Of a stretch of DNA of 64,000 nt, positions 1 to 11,409 are shown piece after piece (position 1 is the stretch's first letter; each line of letters starts with the position of its first letter). This DNA is from Branchinecta lynchi. Lineage: Eukaryota; Arthropoda; Branchiopoda; Anostraca; Branchinectidae. Under the pieces are notes generated by a model, which worked only from the letters and a program-made list of their open reading frames with translations, was not told where the DNA came from and searched no databases. The stretch is taken from positions 26,003,464 through 26,067,463 of the forward strand of contig JAKZAP010000007.1 of the NCBI GenBank assembly GCA_023053575.1. The letters run 5' to 3'. The position numbers and the translations under genes are program-made.

Positions 1-72
1 TTCTCCTTTTTTTTAAGAACAGGGCTCCGATTTTTTTCATTTTCCTCGCAATAATCCAGTATCTTTTCACAG

Positions 73-221
73 ATTTGACCGGTAGTCCCCCGCCAAACAA
101 TGTGTCTCCGCCCATGGCCCATGATGATCATAGAGATGATATGAGCCCGCCCCCTCCCAGCTCTTCTGAATCCTCTCATGGTTCTAGATATGGATATATT
201 CATTCACAATCACCAGGACAG
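73..221 (+). CDS. Internal exon of an unrecognised Pro/Ser-rich host protein
   Basis: An open 49-codon stretch lies between a good splice acceptor (TTTTCACAG, ending at 72) and a donor (CAG|GTTAGT at 222). The product is rich in Pro, Ser, His and Asp, with runs such as MSPPPPSSSESSHGS, as is common in disordered regions of transcription factors or adaptors. The exon ends in phase 0, which matches the phase-0 start of the exon at 2313-2559, so the two are probably consecutive exons of one plus-strand gene that begins outside the window. I do not recognise the family. The exon is seen in the sequence; the joining of the two exons is inferred from phase. Confidence 0.5.
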
Positions 222-320
222 GTTAGTTTTCGGGTTTGGGTTTTTAGAGCTATGAGTTTGAATACGAGATAATGAAGCATCTCAAAATAATTTTTCCGTA
301 TTTTTTTTTAAACTTATATC

Positions 321-455
321 CATGTCCAAAAGAGAGCAGTGAGAATCATTCCTGGTGATCATAATACTTCATATGAAGATGCTCTCATTAAACTGGACCT
401 TCCTAAATTAGCTGACCGCAAAAATACTCGTTCAAAATATTTTGGAGCAAAGGTA
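321..455 (+). pseudogene. LINE reverse-transcriptase C-terminal fragment
   Basis: A reading frame from about 327 encodes a stretch beginning QKRAVRIIPGDHNTSYEDA and continuing into LIKLDLPKLADRKNTRSKYF. This has the pattern seen just downstream of the RT domain in CR1/L2/jockey-type non-LTR retrotransposons (a QKRAxRII core, an SYEDAL helix, then LADRRN). It lies in the intron between the two host exons and is only about 40 codons long, so it is a truncated insertion. The exact clade cannot be set from so short a piece. Confidence 0.55.
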
Positions 456-544
456 ATGTGTTGTCCCCAGATCGGTCGTCTGTTCCCCCCTCCCCTCCCG
501 TCTTCCGTGCGTCGATCCGAGAGGAACACCGGTAACCAGTTTTT

Positions 545-900
545 GTGCAATGCAAGATCATAAGCTACATTTTATTAGAGCTATATTTGGGCCCTTCTTG
601 GCAAGGGTCCTCTTCAGGCTCAAGCTGGAGAATGAGCTTGTGGAAAATCAATTACAGGTTCTTGCTTAAATATTTAATTTTGTAAACTTCCTCACTGGAA
701 ACTGCTTGGATTTAAAGTGGTGCTGTGATTTCATTTTGGACACGTCTGCTGTTTTTGCTGCTCGATTGGATGTCGAAAGTGTAGAAAGGTTTCTGCATTT
801 TGGTTAACCTATGTAGCTCTAATAAAATGAAGCTGATGTATCCCATTGTCAAATATGATTCGCAGTCAGCCTGGGCTGAAGGAATATCTAGAAGGCATTC
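545..900. repeat. Degenerate member of the 9-bp-TSD foldback family
   Basis: It contains the family hallmark GGCCCTTCTTGGCAAGGGTCCTC (with small changes) near 590-613, the internal block around CTGCTGTTTTTGCTGCTCGA and TTTCTGCATTTTGGTTAAC, and a right end near 865-892 related to GTCAGCTTGGGCTCAAAGAATAT. An inverted pair at 551-570 and 813-832 (around ATTTTATTAGAGCT) forms a stem. Better preserved relatives are at 18436-19761, 29045-29347 and 39482-39996. No target duplication is visible here. Confidence 0.5.
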
Positions 901-1057
901 AATTTGAAGAGCGGGAAGTCTGGACAGAGTCAACAAGCTCCAACAAGAAAATCACCAGTTAGGGGTCAAATATTCATTTCTAGCCGCCTCGAAAAACGAG
1001 GAAGGGCAGTGCCCCTTTTCTGGTGTAATTTTTCCCGATGAAAAATTCTTTTGACTG

Positions 1058-1230
1058 TGTAGTTGTATGGTAGTTGTACGAAAGAGTTACGAAATGGAAT
1101 ACTTCGATTTAGTATGCCTCTGACTGGGCTAATCTTAAGTAGTAGTCTCCGATAGCATCCAATGTAGTAGCATGCAGTGGCAACTGTTACTACTGCATGC
1201 TACTTTTTCGTACAACTCCATACGACTAAT
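1058..1230. repeat. Short hairpin (MITE-like) element
   Basis: Outer arms GTAGTTGTATGG..TTGTACGAAA near 1060 and TTTTCGTACAACTCCATACGACTA near 1205-1228 are inverted. An inner perfect stem, TAGTAGCATGCAGT, pairs with ACTGCATGCTACT. It has no coding content. It lies in the host-gene intron. Confidence 0.5.
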
Positions 1231-2312
1231 TCTCAAAAAATGTACATCAAATTCTTCTTCTTCTATCAATCAGTCATCAATCGTCGTATTTCTTCCTGAA
1301 TATCTCTTTCACAACATGGTAACATAGGACTGTCAGCTTAAACAAAATACAGTTGATATATACAATTCATTTTAAAACTTTTAGGACTTCATAACAAAAT
1401 TAAACGGTATATCAGACAGAGTAAACATAAAATATATAATACTAGATTAGTTGTCAAAATAGTATACGTGTCTTCACTGGTAAAAAAAAAAAAAATCACG
1501 AAACATGGCACAAATGATTTAAGGAGCCTATCAGAAGAGTGACTAATTAGGTTTTGTAGCGTTAATTTATTTGCCGTTCTGGTGCGTGCTTGTTCACCAT
1601 TCTTTCCTGCGTAGTCAAGCAGAATACCCCTGTGTTTTTCTGTTGACAAGCGCTTCCTTCCGAATTTTATGAACTGGGCTAATCGAAGTTCATGGCGCCG
1701 TCTCGACTGATAGGAGTTGTAATTCGAGTTGTTCTCGGCTTATTTCGTAATCAAAAGATTCATATCCAAGTATTATTTTGCTGGCCGTTTCCGGACGTTT
1801 TCTATCTGTCATTATATTCTTGACTCAGACCGCAGTGCCATACTGGACAACAGTATCCTTGACGCATTTCTATGTTCGGAGTTGGGCTTTAAAGGACACC
1901 TGAACAATGAAACCATACTTGAACACACCATGTAGAATGCATTTACAGACATAGCCATGGAGAGCGTTTTTCTGCTGAGCGTGACGTTTTCAAAATAGGG
2001 ATGTTCGTTTCTGGAGGTTTGCACATGCAGACTCCAAGACAAAAAGCGCAGTTCATTCAAATCTTGTACAGCGCTGGCCGGATTGTGTTGAAATTTCTTC
2101 TAGATATACGCCTGGGCTTAACTGGTTAAAAAATATTCCAGAAGAAGGGTTGATTGGAGACCTTTTTGGAGACAGCAAAAATCATAGCTTGGAAACACTA
2201 TTTCGTATTTGGATTGGGTTTTCTGCAGGCAATGTTAACGGAAGTCATATAGATAGGGATGATACTTGGTACTCTTCATTCAGGTGTCCTTTAAGAGGAA
2301 TTTTCATTCCAG
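1231..2312. other. Intronic sequence with no recognised feature
   Basis: AT-rich sequence between the hairpin at 1058-1230 and the exon at 2313. Open frames are short and show no family motif. I see nothing else to report. Confidence 0.4.
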
Positions 2313-2559
2313 CTTCTGACGTATTCAAACCTGGGCGTCAGCATGTCCGGCGTCGTCAGTCCGACGAACCTGTCCATCTTCCAGTCCTCGTCTCGCTCAA
2401 CCGCGACGCGCTCTACTCCTAGTAGGATCCGGCAGACAGAATGGCAAACTTCTTCTGGGAACTTCATCACGTTAGAAGAGAACATGGACTATAGCATCAT
2501 GTCCCCCCTAATCGCCGGGGGTAACGGGGAACACCACTCTGGACAGATTATCGATGATG
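2313..2559 (+). CDS. Internal exon of the same unrecognised host gene
   Basis: The exon starts after an acceptor (TTTTCATTCCAG, ending at 2312) and stops at a donor (GATGATG|GTAAGC). It is open in one frame throughout, starting in phase 0 and ending in phase 1. The product includes SPTNLSIFQSSSRSTATRS, then an acidic hydrophobic patch LEENMDYSIMSPLI that looks like a short docking or activation motif. GC content and codon use are higher than in the flanking introns. It fits the phase of the exon at 73-221. Function unknown; a nuclear regulatory protein would fit the composition but that is a guess. Confidence 0.5.
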
Positions 2560-2872
2560 GTAAGCTTTTTATTTTATGAGATATAAAAAAGATGATTATT
2601 ATTAAAATCAAGGAAAGAAATCTCAAAAACGATGTGGTCAGAAATAATTGGTGGCAGGTTTTTTCCAGCTACTGCCCGAAGAAGCCCCTTGTCAAGAAAG
2701 GTCGAAATGTGTCTGTCGCTTTCTGTATATAAATAGTCGGTAACAATAAGGAAATAATAATTAATAACAACATTAGACTAATGCTAAACTATAGATAGAT
2801 AGATAGAATTAACAGTGACAGCCCTAAAGGGCCATGGTTGTATTTGAAAGAAGAAAACCGGCTTTTAAAGGA

Positions 2873-3190
2873 CCCCTCGCACTATTTACTCTTCAACTTA
2901 CAGTAATTAAAATATTTAAATACTTCAAAACTAGGCTGGGCTTTAAAACAAATAACCGACGGTTTTGGTTGTTTTAAGCCTTTTCCGGGACCCGTTGACT
3001 TGTAGCGAAAACAGGGAAATAATTTACATAACTGTTTTTTCTGATGAAAAAACTTCTCGCAGACAACCGTCGAGAGCGTAATACACATCGAAGATAGCAA
3101 GACGCGGCAAGTGTGGTTTTGTTAGAGGAGTTAGAATGTACCGTACGAAATTGGGGACCGGGTTTAAGACAGGTTCCTTAAGTGTTTTTT
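2873..3190. repeat. Dispersed repeat, first copy
   Basis: It begins near CCCCTCGCACTATTTACT and runs through AAAACTAGGCTG, GTTTTAAGCCTTTTCC and CGGCAAGTGTG. The same order of blocks recurs in direct orientation at 8425-8700, with moderate divergence. A piece related to the 8580-8607 part (a run around CGTATCATGCTATTG) recurs inverted near 45,247. No coding capacity is seen. Class unknown. Confidence 0.55.
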
Positions 3191-3316
3191 TTTTTTTTTT
3201 TTTTCATTTTCACTATTAGCAAATCTTTCGTAGCCTATTGTATCCATTGATCATTACTCTATTAGATTCTTGACGGCTAAACCGTCCAGAAACCTAAAAA
3301 TAACCAAATAATTAAA

Positions 3317-3614
3317 ACGCACGAATGCTTGTTCTCTGACCAATCCTCAAAAAGTCAGACCAAGGTAAAGTAAAAGTGGCTGAAGAACATTCTAGCTGAC
3401 TTTTCGGTGTTCAGTAATTTCTAACATATTCATACCATTAATAAAAAAAAAATTCTTTTCACCAAAAACGCACGAATGCTTGTTCTCTGACCAATCCTCA
3501 AAAATTTAGACCAAGGTAAAGTAAAAGTGGCTGAAGAACATTCTAGCTGACTTTTCGGTGTTCAGTAATTTCTAACATATTCATACCATTAATAATAAAA
3601 ATTTTCTTTTCACC
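3317..3614. repeat. Two-copy tandem duplication, 150-bp period
   Basis: The block starting CGCACGAATGCTTGTTCTC occurs at 3319 and again at 3469, and the full ~150 bp (through ATTCATACCATTAATAA) repeats with very few changes, so the duplication is recent. No gene is present. Confidence 0.85.
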
Positions 3615-4661
3615 CATCAAAAAGCACAAAGCAGAGATGAAGTAGGAAAAAAGAAAGAAAATAAGAAATGTGGTAAAATGGCCGCCTTAAAAACACGAGC
3701 TATTCGTTCTTCTTCTTCAAGGAGACCTACCTCTCATATACGAGGAAATTAATCCTAGGTTAAACACATTTAACAGACACGAACAATGTTTTAGCCTATA
3801 AGTAGCATATTTTGACATCACCACATGAACTTTGCTGCCTTGCTTTCTCTCGTTTGAAGTCAGATCCTCCGCAGATAGAAAGGGATTCTATCTCTTCTGG
3901 AAAATTCGTTAATGATTCATCTAGGGTTCGAAACAATATATCAACGATCAAAACAGTCGGTATAATGTCTTCGTCATACAAAAACGAGATAGAAAAACGA
4001 GATTTTCGGGGTTTTTTTTTCTTGATCAGCTAGTTATCTCTCTAAGATGATGTGCGAGGGAAAAATAAAACGGATATTTCGGTTGCACTTCCGGCAAACC
4101 GTCCTCAGCGAAAAAACAAAACTAAATCATAAAATCCACCACAATAACAACAGGAAAACGATGCGGAACCAACAAACAATAAAACGACGTGTACATAGAA
4201 ACCAGAAGAACGATGCGGATTGAACGACATGCAGACAAAAATAACGAAAGATAAGATGTGCGTGTTCAAAGTATACATGTACAGATCTGTGTTAATTTAC
4301 AATTCTGAAATCTGTGTATATTTACAATTTACTTCTTGTATGTATAATCATCCACCTGGGAAAGTGTAAAAGCTTTCACCCAGAAAATGGCCAACTCCAA
4401 AAATCCATCAGTAATTTACAAGCACTTCGAATAAAACCTCTCACAGAACAGTTTTTCTATTTTTGTTTGCAATGAATGGTCAGCTTGGCTTCAAACTTTA
4501 TATTTCTTGGTTATCCAGTTCAATTTCAAAAATTTCCTCACGGACGAAGCTGAACATTGAATTTTTCGTCATACATCCTCATCTCATCATTCAACAATTA
4601 AACACCGCTATGACTAGTGTTATTCATTTGGTCAATGTACATGTATCTCTCAATAAAACTC
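3615..4661. other. No recognised feature
   Basis: AT-rich DNA with scattered short open frames that lack known motifs. I see nothing supportable here. Confidence 0.4.
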
Positions 4662-4664
4662 TAA

Positions 4665-5209
4665 AGGCCCATTCACAACTGGTTTTAGCTAATACTCGGT
4701 ACCAGCCAGTTCCGGAAATCGGTCTGAGACCGAAAATTATCTGGGTTTCTGCCGTTCGCAATTGATATTGGTGCCAGTTTCGGGTACCAGCTAGTCTCGC
4801 ACCCAAGTTGAAATCAGTTCATCTTACAGGGTACTAGCCAATCACATTATTCAGGTTAATACTCAGGAATGTTCCGATTGGCTAATGCAGAACCAGGTCA
4901 GACCGAATAATAATGACCTAAATTCACTTTCGGTTATCAAGACAGCAAGGAGTGGATGTGATTTTATCTATTGGGCTTGGTTCGAAACTAGCCAATCAGA
5001 GTTTTCCTCAATATTCCCCAAAATAGTCTGATTGGCTAGTACCCTCAAAAGTTGAACTGATTTCAACTTGAGTGCGAGACTAGCTGGTATCCGAAACTTG
5101 CACTAATATCAGTTGTGAAGGGCAGAAACCCAGCTAATTTTCGGTCTCAGAGCGATTTCTGGAACTGGCTAGTACCGAGTATTAGCTAAAACCCGTTGTG
5201 AATGGGCCT
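4665..5209. mobile_element. Palindromic PIF/Harbinger-type MITE
   Basis: The ends are inverted: AGGCCCATTCACAAC on the left and GTTGTGAATGGGCCT on the right, and the match extends inward for more than 150 bp with mismatches (for example around ACTCGGTACCAGCCAGTTCCG). A 3-bp TAA duplication flanks it (4662-4664 and 5210-5212), as is usual for PIF/Harbinger elements. There is no transposase; it is a non-autonomous foldback MITE of 545 bp. Confidence 0.8.
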
Positions 5210-5212
5210 TAA

Positions 5213-6190
5213 ATAAAACCTTCATCATACGTAACATGTCAACTCATCAAGCATCTATAAGTAAACCTCATAATTTGGTCAAAGTTAACACCAGCCAAAA
5301 ACTAAATAATATCAATAATCATAACATCTACAATTCAATAAACAGAAGAGACAGAAATACGGTTAATTTCTGGAAGTGTTTCTGAATGTCCGTTAAAAAG
5401 ATCCGTGAACGATGGAACAAACTTTTCTTTATATTGGTCATGGGAACAGGGTACTGTCTGCAACTCAAGAACAGGCTGGGCAGCAGCTCGTGCCGGTCTT
5501 CGCCTAATAGATAGATGTTTAGGGGGAAGAATTTCTCGTAGACCAGGGCTCTCCAACGTTCTTAGAACGAAACTGAAACGTAACTTTTTTCGACATTGTG
5601 CTAACAACTCTAAATTCATTTTTTTTTTCAACAACTCGAGATAGGAGACTTCGAGGTCACGAGGGGGCTCTGTACTGCACCCGTTCGAGGTCACGAGGAG
5701 GGCTCTGTACTGCACCCGTTAGAGTAGATCCGACTAATCGCGGGTCAATCCGAAATGCAAAACCTGGCAACAGTATTCCAGGGTTGGATAGACAAAAGTA
5801 AAGAAAAATCACCAACAGATGGTCAGTAGGTACTCCATAACGGGCCAATAGTTTAAGCGATCGGATATCCATATTACCTTTTTTCTAGCATGCTATCTAC
5901 TCATACTATTGTTGTAAACTTGCTGTGACTTAATAGTAAGTAGTTGGGTTGGGGGCATTCTATGCCGATTCAGTGACATAAAAGCAGAGGAAGTTCTGAG
6001 CCCCCTCCCCTCCTATCGTCGTCCTCGCTGAAATCGCGAGTTTGTGTTCGAATCTTTTAAATACTATCGGCTCATGTTTCGTGTCTAACATGATTTAATT
6101 TTGGTTTCAAGAATAGCCTGTTACAGCTAATTCCGAGTGTGCTCTGCCTTACTAAAACTTAAGCATTGTATGGTGTGCTGTTAACATAAT
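5213..6190. other. No gene; short direct duplication inside
   Basis: No supported gene. A ~38-bp block containing TTCGAGGTCACGAG and CTCTGTACTGCACCCGTT is present twice in tandem near 5648-5720. Confidence 0.45.
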
Positions 6191-6485
6191 GAGCGTGTTC
6201 CAACCTTCTACAAATAGTAACTATCAGTTACTATTTCCGTTCCAACCTCACCAAAAGTTACGAGCTGACCGTTCCAACCTTCTCGAAATAGTAACTAATA
6301 GTAACTATTTGCTTACCACGCTCGGGAGCGTAGTAACTACGGATCTCTGCAACGTGATTGGTCGGATTCGCCCGCGGCATGATATTCTGCTGGAAAATAG
6401 AAAAGTCGTTCCAGCCATGACGGCAAAAAAACATAATTCGTGACGTCATGCGTAGTAACTAAAGTAAGCAGGATTGAACACGCTC
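6191..6485. mobile_element. MITE with GAGCGTGTTC ends, copy 1
   Basis: The ends are GAGCGTGTTCCAACC and the inverse ATTGAACACGCTC, with AAT on both outer sides (6188-6190, 6486-6488). Internally there are several TAGTAACTA-type palindromic motifs and a TGACGTCA site. The whole block is repeated in inverted orientation at 8920-9210. It has no coding potential. Confidence 0.7.
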
Positions 6486-6553
6486 AATGCTACGCCACCC
6501 TGGACTAGCAGCATTATTAAACTGTCTCACGCTGTAAAAAGATTCTCCGACTA

Positions 6554-6857
6554 CACTGTAAAAAAAAACTTGCAGTATTTGCTACTGGGATTAATCTTGT
6601 CTCTTCTGAGATACGATTATCTCTAATTCGGATCAATCTTATCCCAGTAGAGATAAGGTAAATCCCAGTATCAAATACGGCAGTTAACTTTAATCCTTAC
6701 TTGGAGAAACTTTTTACAGTGTAAGGACTAAAGCTAGCTGCAGTATATACTACTTACCTATACTGCGATAAGATTAATCCGAATTGGGCGGTAATCTTAT
6801 CTCAGTAAAGATAAGATTAATCCCAGTAGCAAATTCTGCAATATTTTTTTTACAGTG
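6554..6857. mobile_element. Palindromic MITE with CACTGTAAAAA ends
   Basis: CACTGTAAAAAAAAACTTGC on the left matches the inverse of GCAATATTTTTTTTACAGTG on the right. Inside are inverted repeats of AGATAAGATTAATC. The T-A next to the left end suggests a TA target site as in Tc1/mariner-type elements, but the duplication is not clean. A related, shorter copy is at 14,938-15,112. Confidence 0.7.
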
Positions 6858-7317
6858 CAGGACGAACTTGAATTGTTGAAGGTCAATAAAACATACAAGC
6901 ATAAAACTTCAATGTACACAGTTCAATCGACGTATGATTGCGTTGGCCAAAAATATGATGAAAGTATTGTCAACTATAATCTAAACATCCAACTCAACTG
7001 ATGATTTTTTTTTTTTTTTTACCAATTTTCGTGATTGACGGGGAATACAAATCATAAATCTTTCACATCCGTTACTCTCTCACTATGGGAAGCTTTCAAA
7101 CTTCCTCTGATGACGCGCCCAGACTCTCAAGTTTTCAGACAAATTCTTAAATTTTCACAAATTCTTGATATTTTAGCAAATTCTTAAAGTTCTCTGTTTC
7201 CTCTGCAAATTGAGGATTCTGCATATTTCGCTGTCGATAAAATTTTATTTGATTTTTTTAATTTATTTTGTCATAAAAACTGTCGTTTTGGACGGGTATT
7301 TGGGTAACGGGAAATGA

Positions 7318-7893
7318 TTTGGAGGTATCACGAAAAAAACAAAGAAAAAGAGGTGGAAATGGAGTTTTTAAAGGCCAACGAAAAAAAAAGAAATAAAAAG
7401 TGAACAGTCCGGGAGGACTACCGCCTCCCTTCCCCAGCGCAGACGGAAAAACGCCAAAACGTGGAAGACGACCGACAAAAGAGAAAATCAAAACAAAGCG
7501 GGAAACCAACAACCAAACGAAAATGAAAGACCAAAACTAGAAGAGTTTAAAAGCCTAAATTAAACAACGAGCCCCTCACCAATACCTGCGAATAACAGTT
7601 AAAGATTGTTCTCGCTCGGCAGTAGCGAGTGATACTAGCTCGTTTTTTAATTTAGGCTTTTGAATTCTTCCAGTTTCGATTTTCATATTCGTTTGGTTGT
7701 CGGTTTCCCGCTTTGTTTTGGTTTTCTCGTTGTCGGTCTTCGTCCACGTTTTGGTGTTTTTCCTCGAGATTTTCCGTTTGCGCTGGGAAATGGAGGCGGC
7801 TGTCCTCCCGGAGGGTTCGCTTTTTATTTCGGTTTTTCGTTGGCTTTTAAAAAAAACATTTTCGCCTGTTTTCTTTGTTTTTTTTTCATGATA
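7318..7893. mobile_element. Foldback element, arms of about 240 bp
   Basis: The arms at 7330-7560 and 7636-7880 are inverted copies: for example AAAGCCTAAATTAAA pairs with TTTAATTTAGGCTTT, and CCAAAACGTGG pairs with CCACGTTTTGG. About 75 bp of unique spacer separates them. It is T/A-rich with no transposase. Apparent open frames here are mirror images of each other and are not genes. Confidence 0.7.
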
Positions 7894-8424
7894 TATTAGG
7901 CCAATGTGGTTAACGACATTATCTTGGTTCTTGAGGTCAAACCTTAACGGGTGTCGTGGGTACTTTACGCCAGCCTATATATTTTATATTTTAGGGGAAC
8001 CCCCGAGGAAGTCCCTACCCGGCTGGCATCGGCTGTATGCCGTGAGCGTATCGCCCACCTCGCCCCAGGCCTCTCGGAGTAGCGCCCACGATTACGAGAG
8101 AAAAGATTCTTGAGCCCAAAAATAGTAGGTCTAACTCTAATTTTGGGTGGCCGCTTTCTAAGTCAACACCTGTCGCTTAAAAAGAAGTCCTGTCGCTTCT
8201 ACCTCCACTCTGTGCTTTTATTCTTTGCCTTTGCTAAACTATATCTGTCGCTTAAAGTTTATGTCAAGAGGTGGCTGTTTCTCCGAGAAGCCTAGGGCAG
8301 GGTCCTAGGTCCTAGGGCCGGGCTACACAGACCCGAAGGTCTACTCTGCTACTATCCGGGCAGTTGATTATTCTGCGTCTCTTAGTTCTTGTTTTCATTT
8401 TCCCTTGACTTACAGCACTCCTCG

Positions 8425-8700
8425 CACTATTTACTGTTTATGTTCCAATAACCAGAACTATTTGAATACTGTAAAACTAGGCTGTACTCTTACAAATTAT
8501 AGACGGCTTTAGCTGTTTTAAGCCTTTTTCCTGGTCCATTCACTTCTAGCGAACACTCCGCAAAATTCAGATACTCGGTTTCACGCATCAATAGCATGAT
8601 ACGCGAACACTCACCGGGAGCACGATACGCATGGGAAATAGTGAAACGCGGCAAGTGTGAAAATCAGTTAGGTGTCGTTAGCGACGTTAGAATGTAACTT
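8425..8700. repeat. Dispersed repeat, second copy
   Basis: Direct-orientation relative of 2873-3190: CTCGCACTATTTACT, AAAACTAGGCTG and GTTTTAAGCCTTTTTCC occur in the same order. It has an extra block around CAATAGCATGATACGCG that reappears inverted near 45,250. Confidence 0.5.
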
Positions 8701-8919
8701 ATAGAACTATAGGGTCTCCGGTTTTAAGAATTGATGGAGCAATTGCAGAAGTAGGTTGCATAGGTGCGACGGGTCCTTTAAAAGAATAGTCTTCTATTTT
8801 TCCAAGATAGTGGGCAAGCCAAATAGGGGATATTCATCAAACGGAGTTGGAACTAATTGAAATACAATTAATTTTGTCTTCGAAATCGTCTAACGAAACA
8901 ATTAAATATGCTACTTATA

Positions 8920-9210
8920 GCGTGTTCCACCCTGCTTACCGTAGTTACTACGCATGACGTCACGAATTTTGGCTTTTAGGCGTCTGGGCTGGAACACATT
9001 TTTCTATCTGCGGCCAAATATCGTGCCACGGGCTAATCGGACTAGTCACGTCAAAGAGATTAGTAGTTACTACGCTCACGAGCGTGGTAAGCAAATACTT
9101 ACTATTAATTACTATTTCGAAAAGGTTGGAACTGTCAGCGTAGTAGCTCTTCAAGAGGCTGGAGCGAAAATCGTAACTTATAGTTACTATTGTTAGAAGG
9201 GTGGAACACG
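8920..9210. mobile_element. MITE with GCGTGTTCC ends, copy 2 (inverted)
   Basis: It carries the same internal blocks as 6191-6485 but in reverse order and strand (TGACGTCACGAATT near the start, TTACTATTTCGAAAAGGTTGGAA near the end), bounded by GCGTGTTCCAC and GTGGAACACG. Together the two copies form a 3-kb inverted pair. Confidence 0.65.
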
Positions 9211-9215
9211 GTCTT

Positions 9216-10260
9216 GGCACCTGAACGAGCATTGTAGATTGCGACACTTCTTGAGGATAAAACTATCCCGGTACCGGTTGGTTGTAGTCCGGAATGAATA
9301 GATTTGTAGGATGTTTGTGGCTGCTCTTCTTTCGGCTCTTAGTAGGGTAGGGTCTCATATTCCGAGACTTCGGTTAAATTTTAACTGAAAAGCAAACTTA
9401 TTTTTTTGTCTTCAAGCCAATTTAAGTGAATAAGTGATGGGTAACTAGATTGTACTATCCCAGCCCATTTCGGGTATACTTCAAAAAGCTTTCAGTAAAC
9501 CGAGCAGCCGTTTGTGATGTTTACTACTTACGAATTCGCCTTTATTGATCACTGCGGAACTGACTCGCAGGAGGTGCCAGCAGCGCTGTTACCTTTCCGT
9601 GGTAGCCTGTGGAACTTCTGATACAGCAGTTCGTACCGAAGACTTGTAAGGAAAGAAGCAATTGTTGCTGCTTTTCGCTACTATTTGGAATCCAAAATGT
9701 TAGAAATCTTATCCGAGACCTTAGGTTCTAGTTAGACCTTAGGTCAGGGTAGGGTAACTATGGGGATGTTTGGCCTAGGATATTCGACGTTAGGCATAGA
9801 ATCTGTCAATCGTTGAATGTACCCAGCGTTTGGCTATCCACAAATTGGAGGTTTGTGGACGACTGGGTGTGTGGGGCAGGTACCCGTCTAGTGGTGAGAT
9901 TAATATTTATTTATCTAATTGTCAAATAGGTTTGTTCTATATTGTACCGTGTTTTTGTCAATTGACCTTGTGTCCCGGCTTGACCCTCTATTTATTATCA
10001 AGCTTTAAAACATTGAACAATGTCTATCATGATTTCTTCAATGTGTCCAGATAAGCGCTAGAAGCGCCTAAAGCATCCAACGTTGTTGGCAGAGAATTTA
10101 GGGACGGTTTTGGTTGTCCTCTTTCCTGAATCTTCCCTAACGGGACCATTGTAGTCTGAACGGAAATCCCTTTACCGGTGGTTAGGACTGTTTATTAAAT
10201 CACAACCCATTGCCAAAATCAGGCTTACGAACACATTGTTTGACAGGCTGGCTACCACAA
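9216..10260. other. No gene; partial DNA-element fragment near 9370-9450
   Basis: The piece around TTTAACTGAAAAGCAAACTTA, followed by GTCTTCAAGCC and TTAAGTGAATA, matches parts of the element at 47,503-47,943 and is probably its deletion derivative. The rest holds nothing I can support. Confidence 0.4.
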
Positions 10261-10557
10261 TAGCTGCGTTCTTTGTCACGGGAGTTCTCACCGGTGGTCT
10301 CCGGTTTTTCTTATAAGCCGTTTTTGCATCCACCGGTGACTTCTCACCAGTCTTATAACCCGTTTTTGAACTAACCAGTGTCCGGTTTTATCTCACCGGT
10401 GCGGACTAACCAGAACCTGCTCGTGAGCCCTGCTGCAGCGAGGAGTTAGCCGGTTTTCATCAACTCACAGGTGAACCAAAAGAACGCGTTTTAAGGGAAG
10501 AACCGGACACTGGTGACTAAACACCAGAGACAGCCCGGAGTGCAACGAACGCAGCTA
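10261..10557. mobile_element. MITE with TAGCTGCGTTC ends
   Basis: TAGCTGCGTTCTTTG on the left and CAACGAACGCAGCTA on the right are inverted, and the interior repeats CACCGGTG and CCGGTTTT motifs in both orientations. A TA is possibly part of the target site. It has no open frame of note. Confidence 0.65.
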
Positions 10558-10734
10558 ATGTTTTAGCTTTTAAAGCACAACTGAAACACGACAATATTTC
10601 ATTATTTTCTTTCTCAGTAACCAGTGCCGCTATCAGCCCACGAAATACCGATTTTTCTTTTCACAGTTTTTCACATACTTTTTTTCTCATACCAAGTCCA
10701 GTCTTCTCACTGAGCGTTTTTCACAGTTATGCCC

Positions 10735-11165
10735 CTCCCTTCCGGTCGTTTGTGGTTGGTTTAATCAGAGGCTCGGACTGTACAAACCAATCACGAGACA
10801 ATGTTCAGTGATGACATTGGGCGACATTTCGCGTACAATCCAGGGTGACGTCATATAGAAGGCACATTCCAAAGTTGATGTATAGGAACTGATGTTATTT
10901 GTTTTTTTCTTCCACGGAATTTGAACTTTAATGCAGCAATACAATTGAAGACTATCTCTCCTTGCCGATGCAAAATCGCCGGGTACTTAGCAGAAGAGCC
11001 AGAAGCGGTATCACCTCGGTTCTCACAGCTGCTCCCGAAGATCACTGTGATTTGTTTGACACAGGATTTGAGTTGTTGAGTTTGAGTCGCAAGTGAGACG
11101 TTTTCTCGTTCTTCCTGGTGATCACTGGCGTGTTTTGGACTTAGTCATATAGAGTATTGTATGTT
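10735..11165. repeat. Degenerate relative of the 50.6-62.5 kb palindrome arms
   Basis: From about 10,935 the blocks GAAGACTATCTCTCC, GGATTTGAGTTGTTGAGTTTGAGTCG, CGTTCTTCCTGGTGATCA and TTAGTCATATAGAGTATT occur in the same order as at 53,100-53,285 and, reversed, at 59,690-59,870. The minus strand encodes a relative (AKYPAILHRQGEIVFNC) of the arm segment RYPEILNRHREIVIKSI. CCAAT-type and TGACGTCA motifs lie just upstream at 10,780-10,850. Confidence 0.5.
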
Positions 11166-11409
11166 TCTGTCTCGAAATTAGTCCGTGAAGTAGAACTTTA
11201 ATCAAGCCGGCCCACATGAATGTCCCGAAACAGTTAAATGTGAAAGCAAATGTCTCGGTAATGTGATTTTTTTTTTATCTCGCACTCGATGGATAAATCA
11301 TTGTTTTGGACACTTATCTAAACTTGTTCTTTTTTTTACAGAGCGATATTTCAACCCGGTAGTTCACGCCGAAGCCACGCTTGATACCAGTGCACATCTT
11401 AGTGATTCG

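Noticed and set aside
7258..7891. Phe/Gly-rich open frames on both strands
   Set aside because: Mirror-image translations of the arms of a foldback element.
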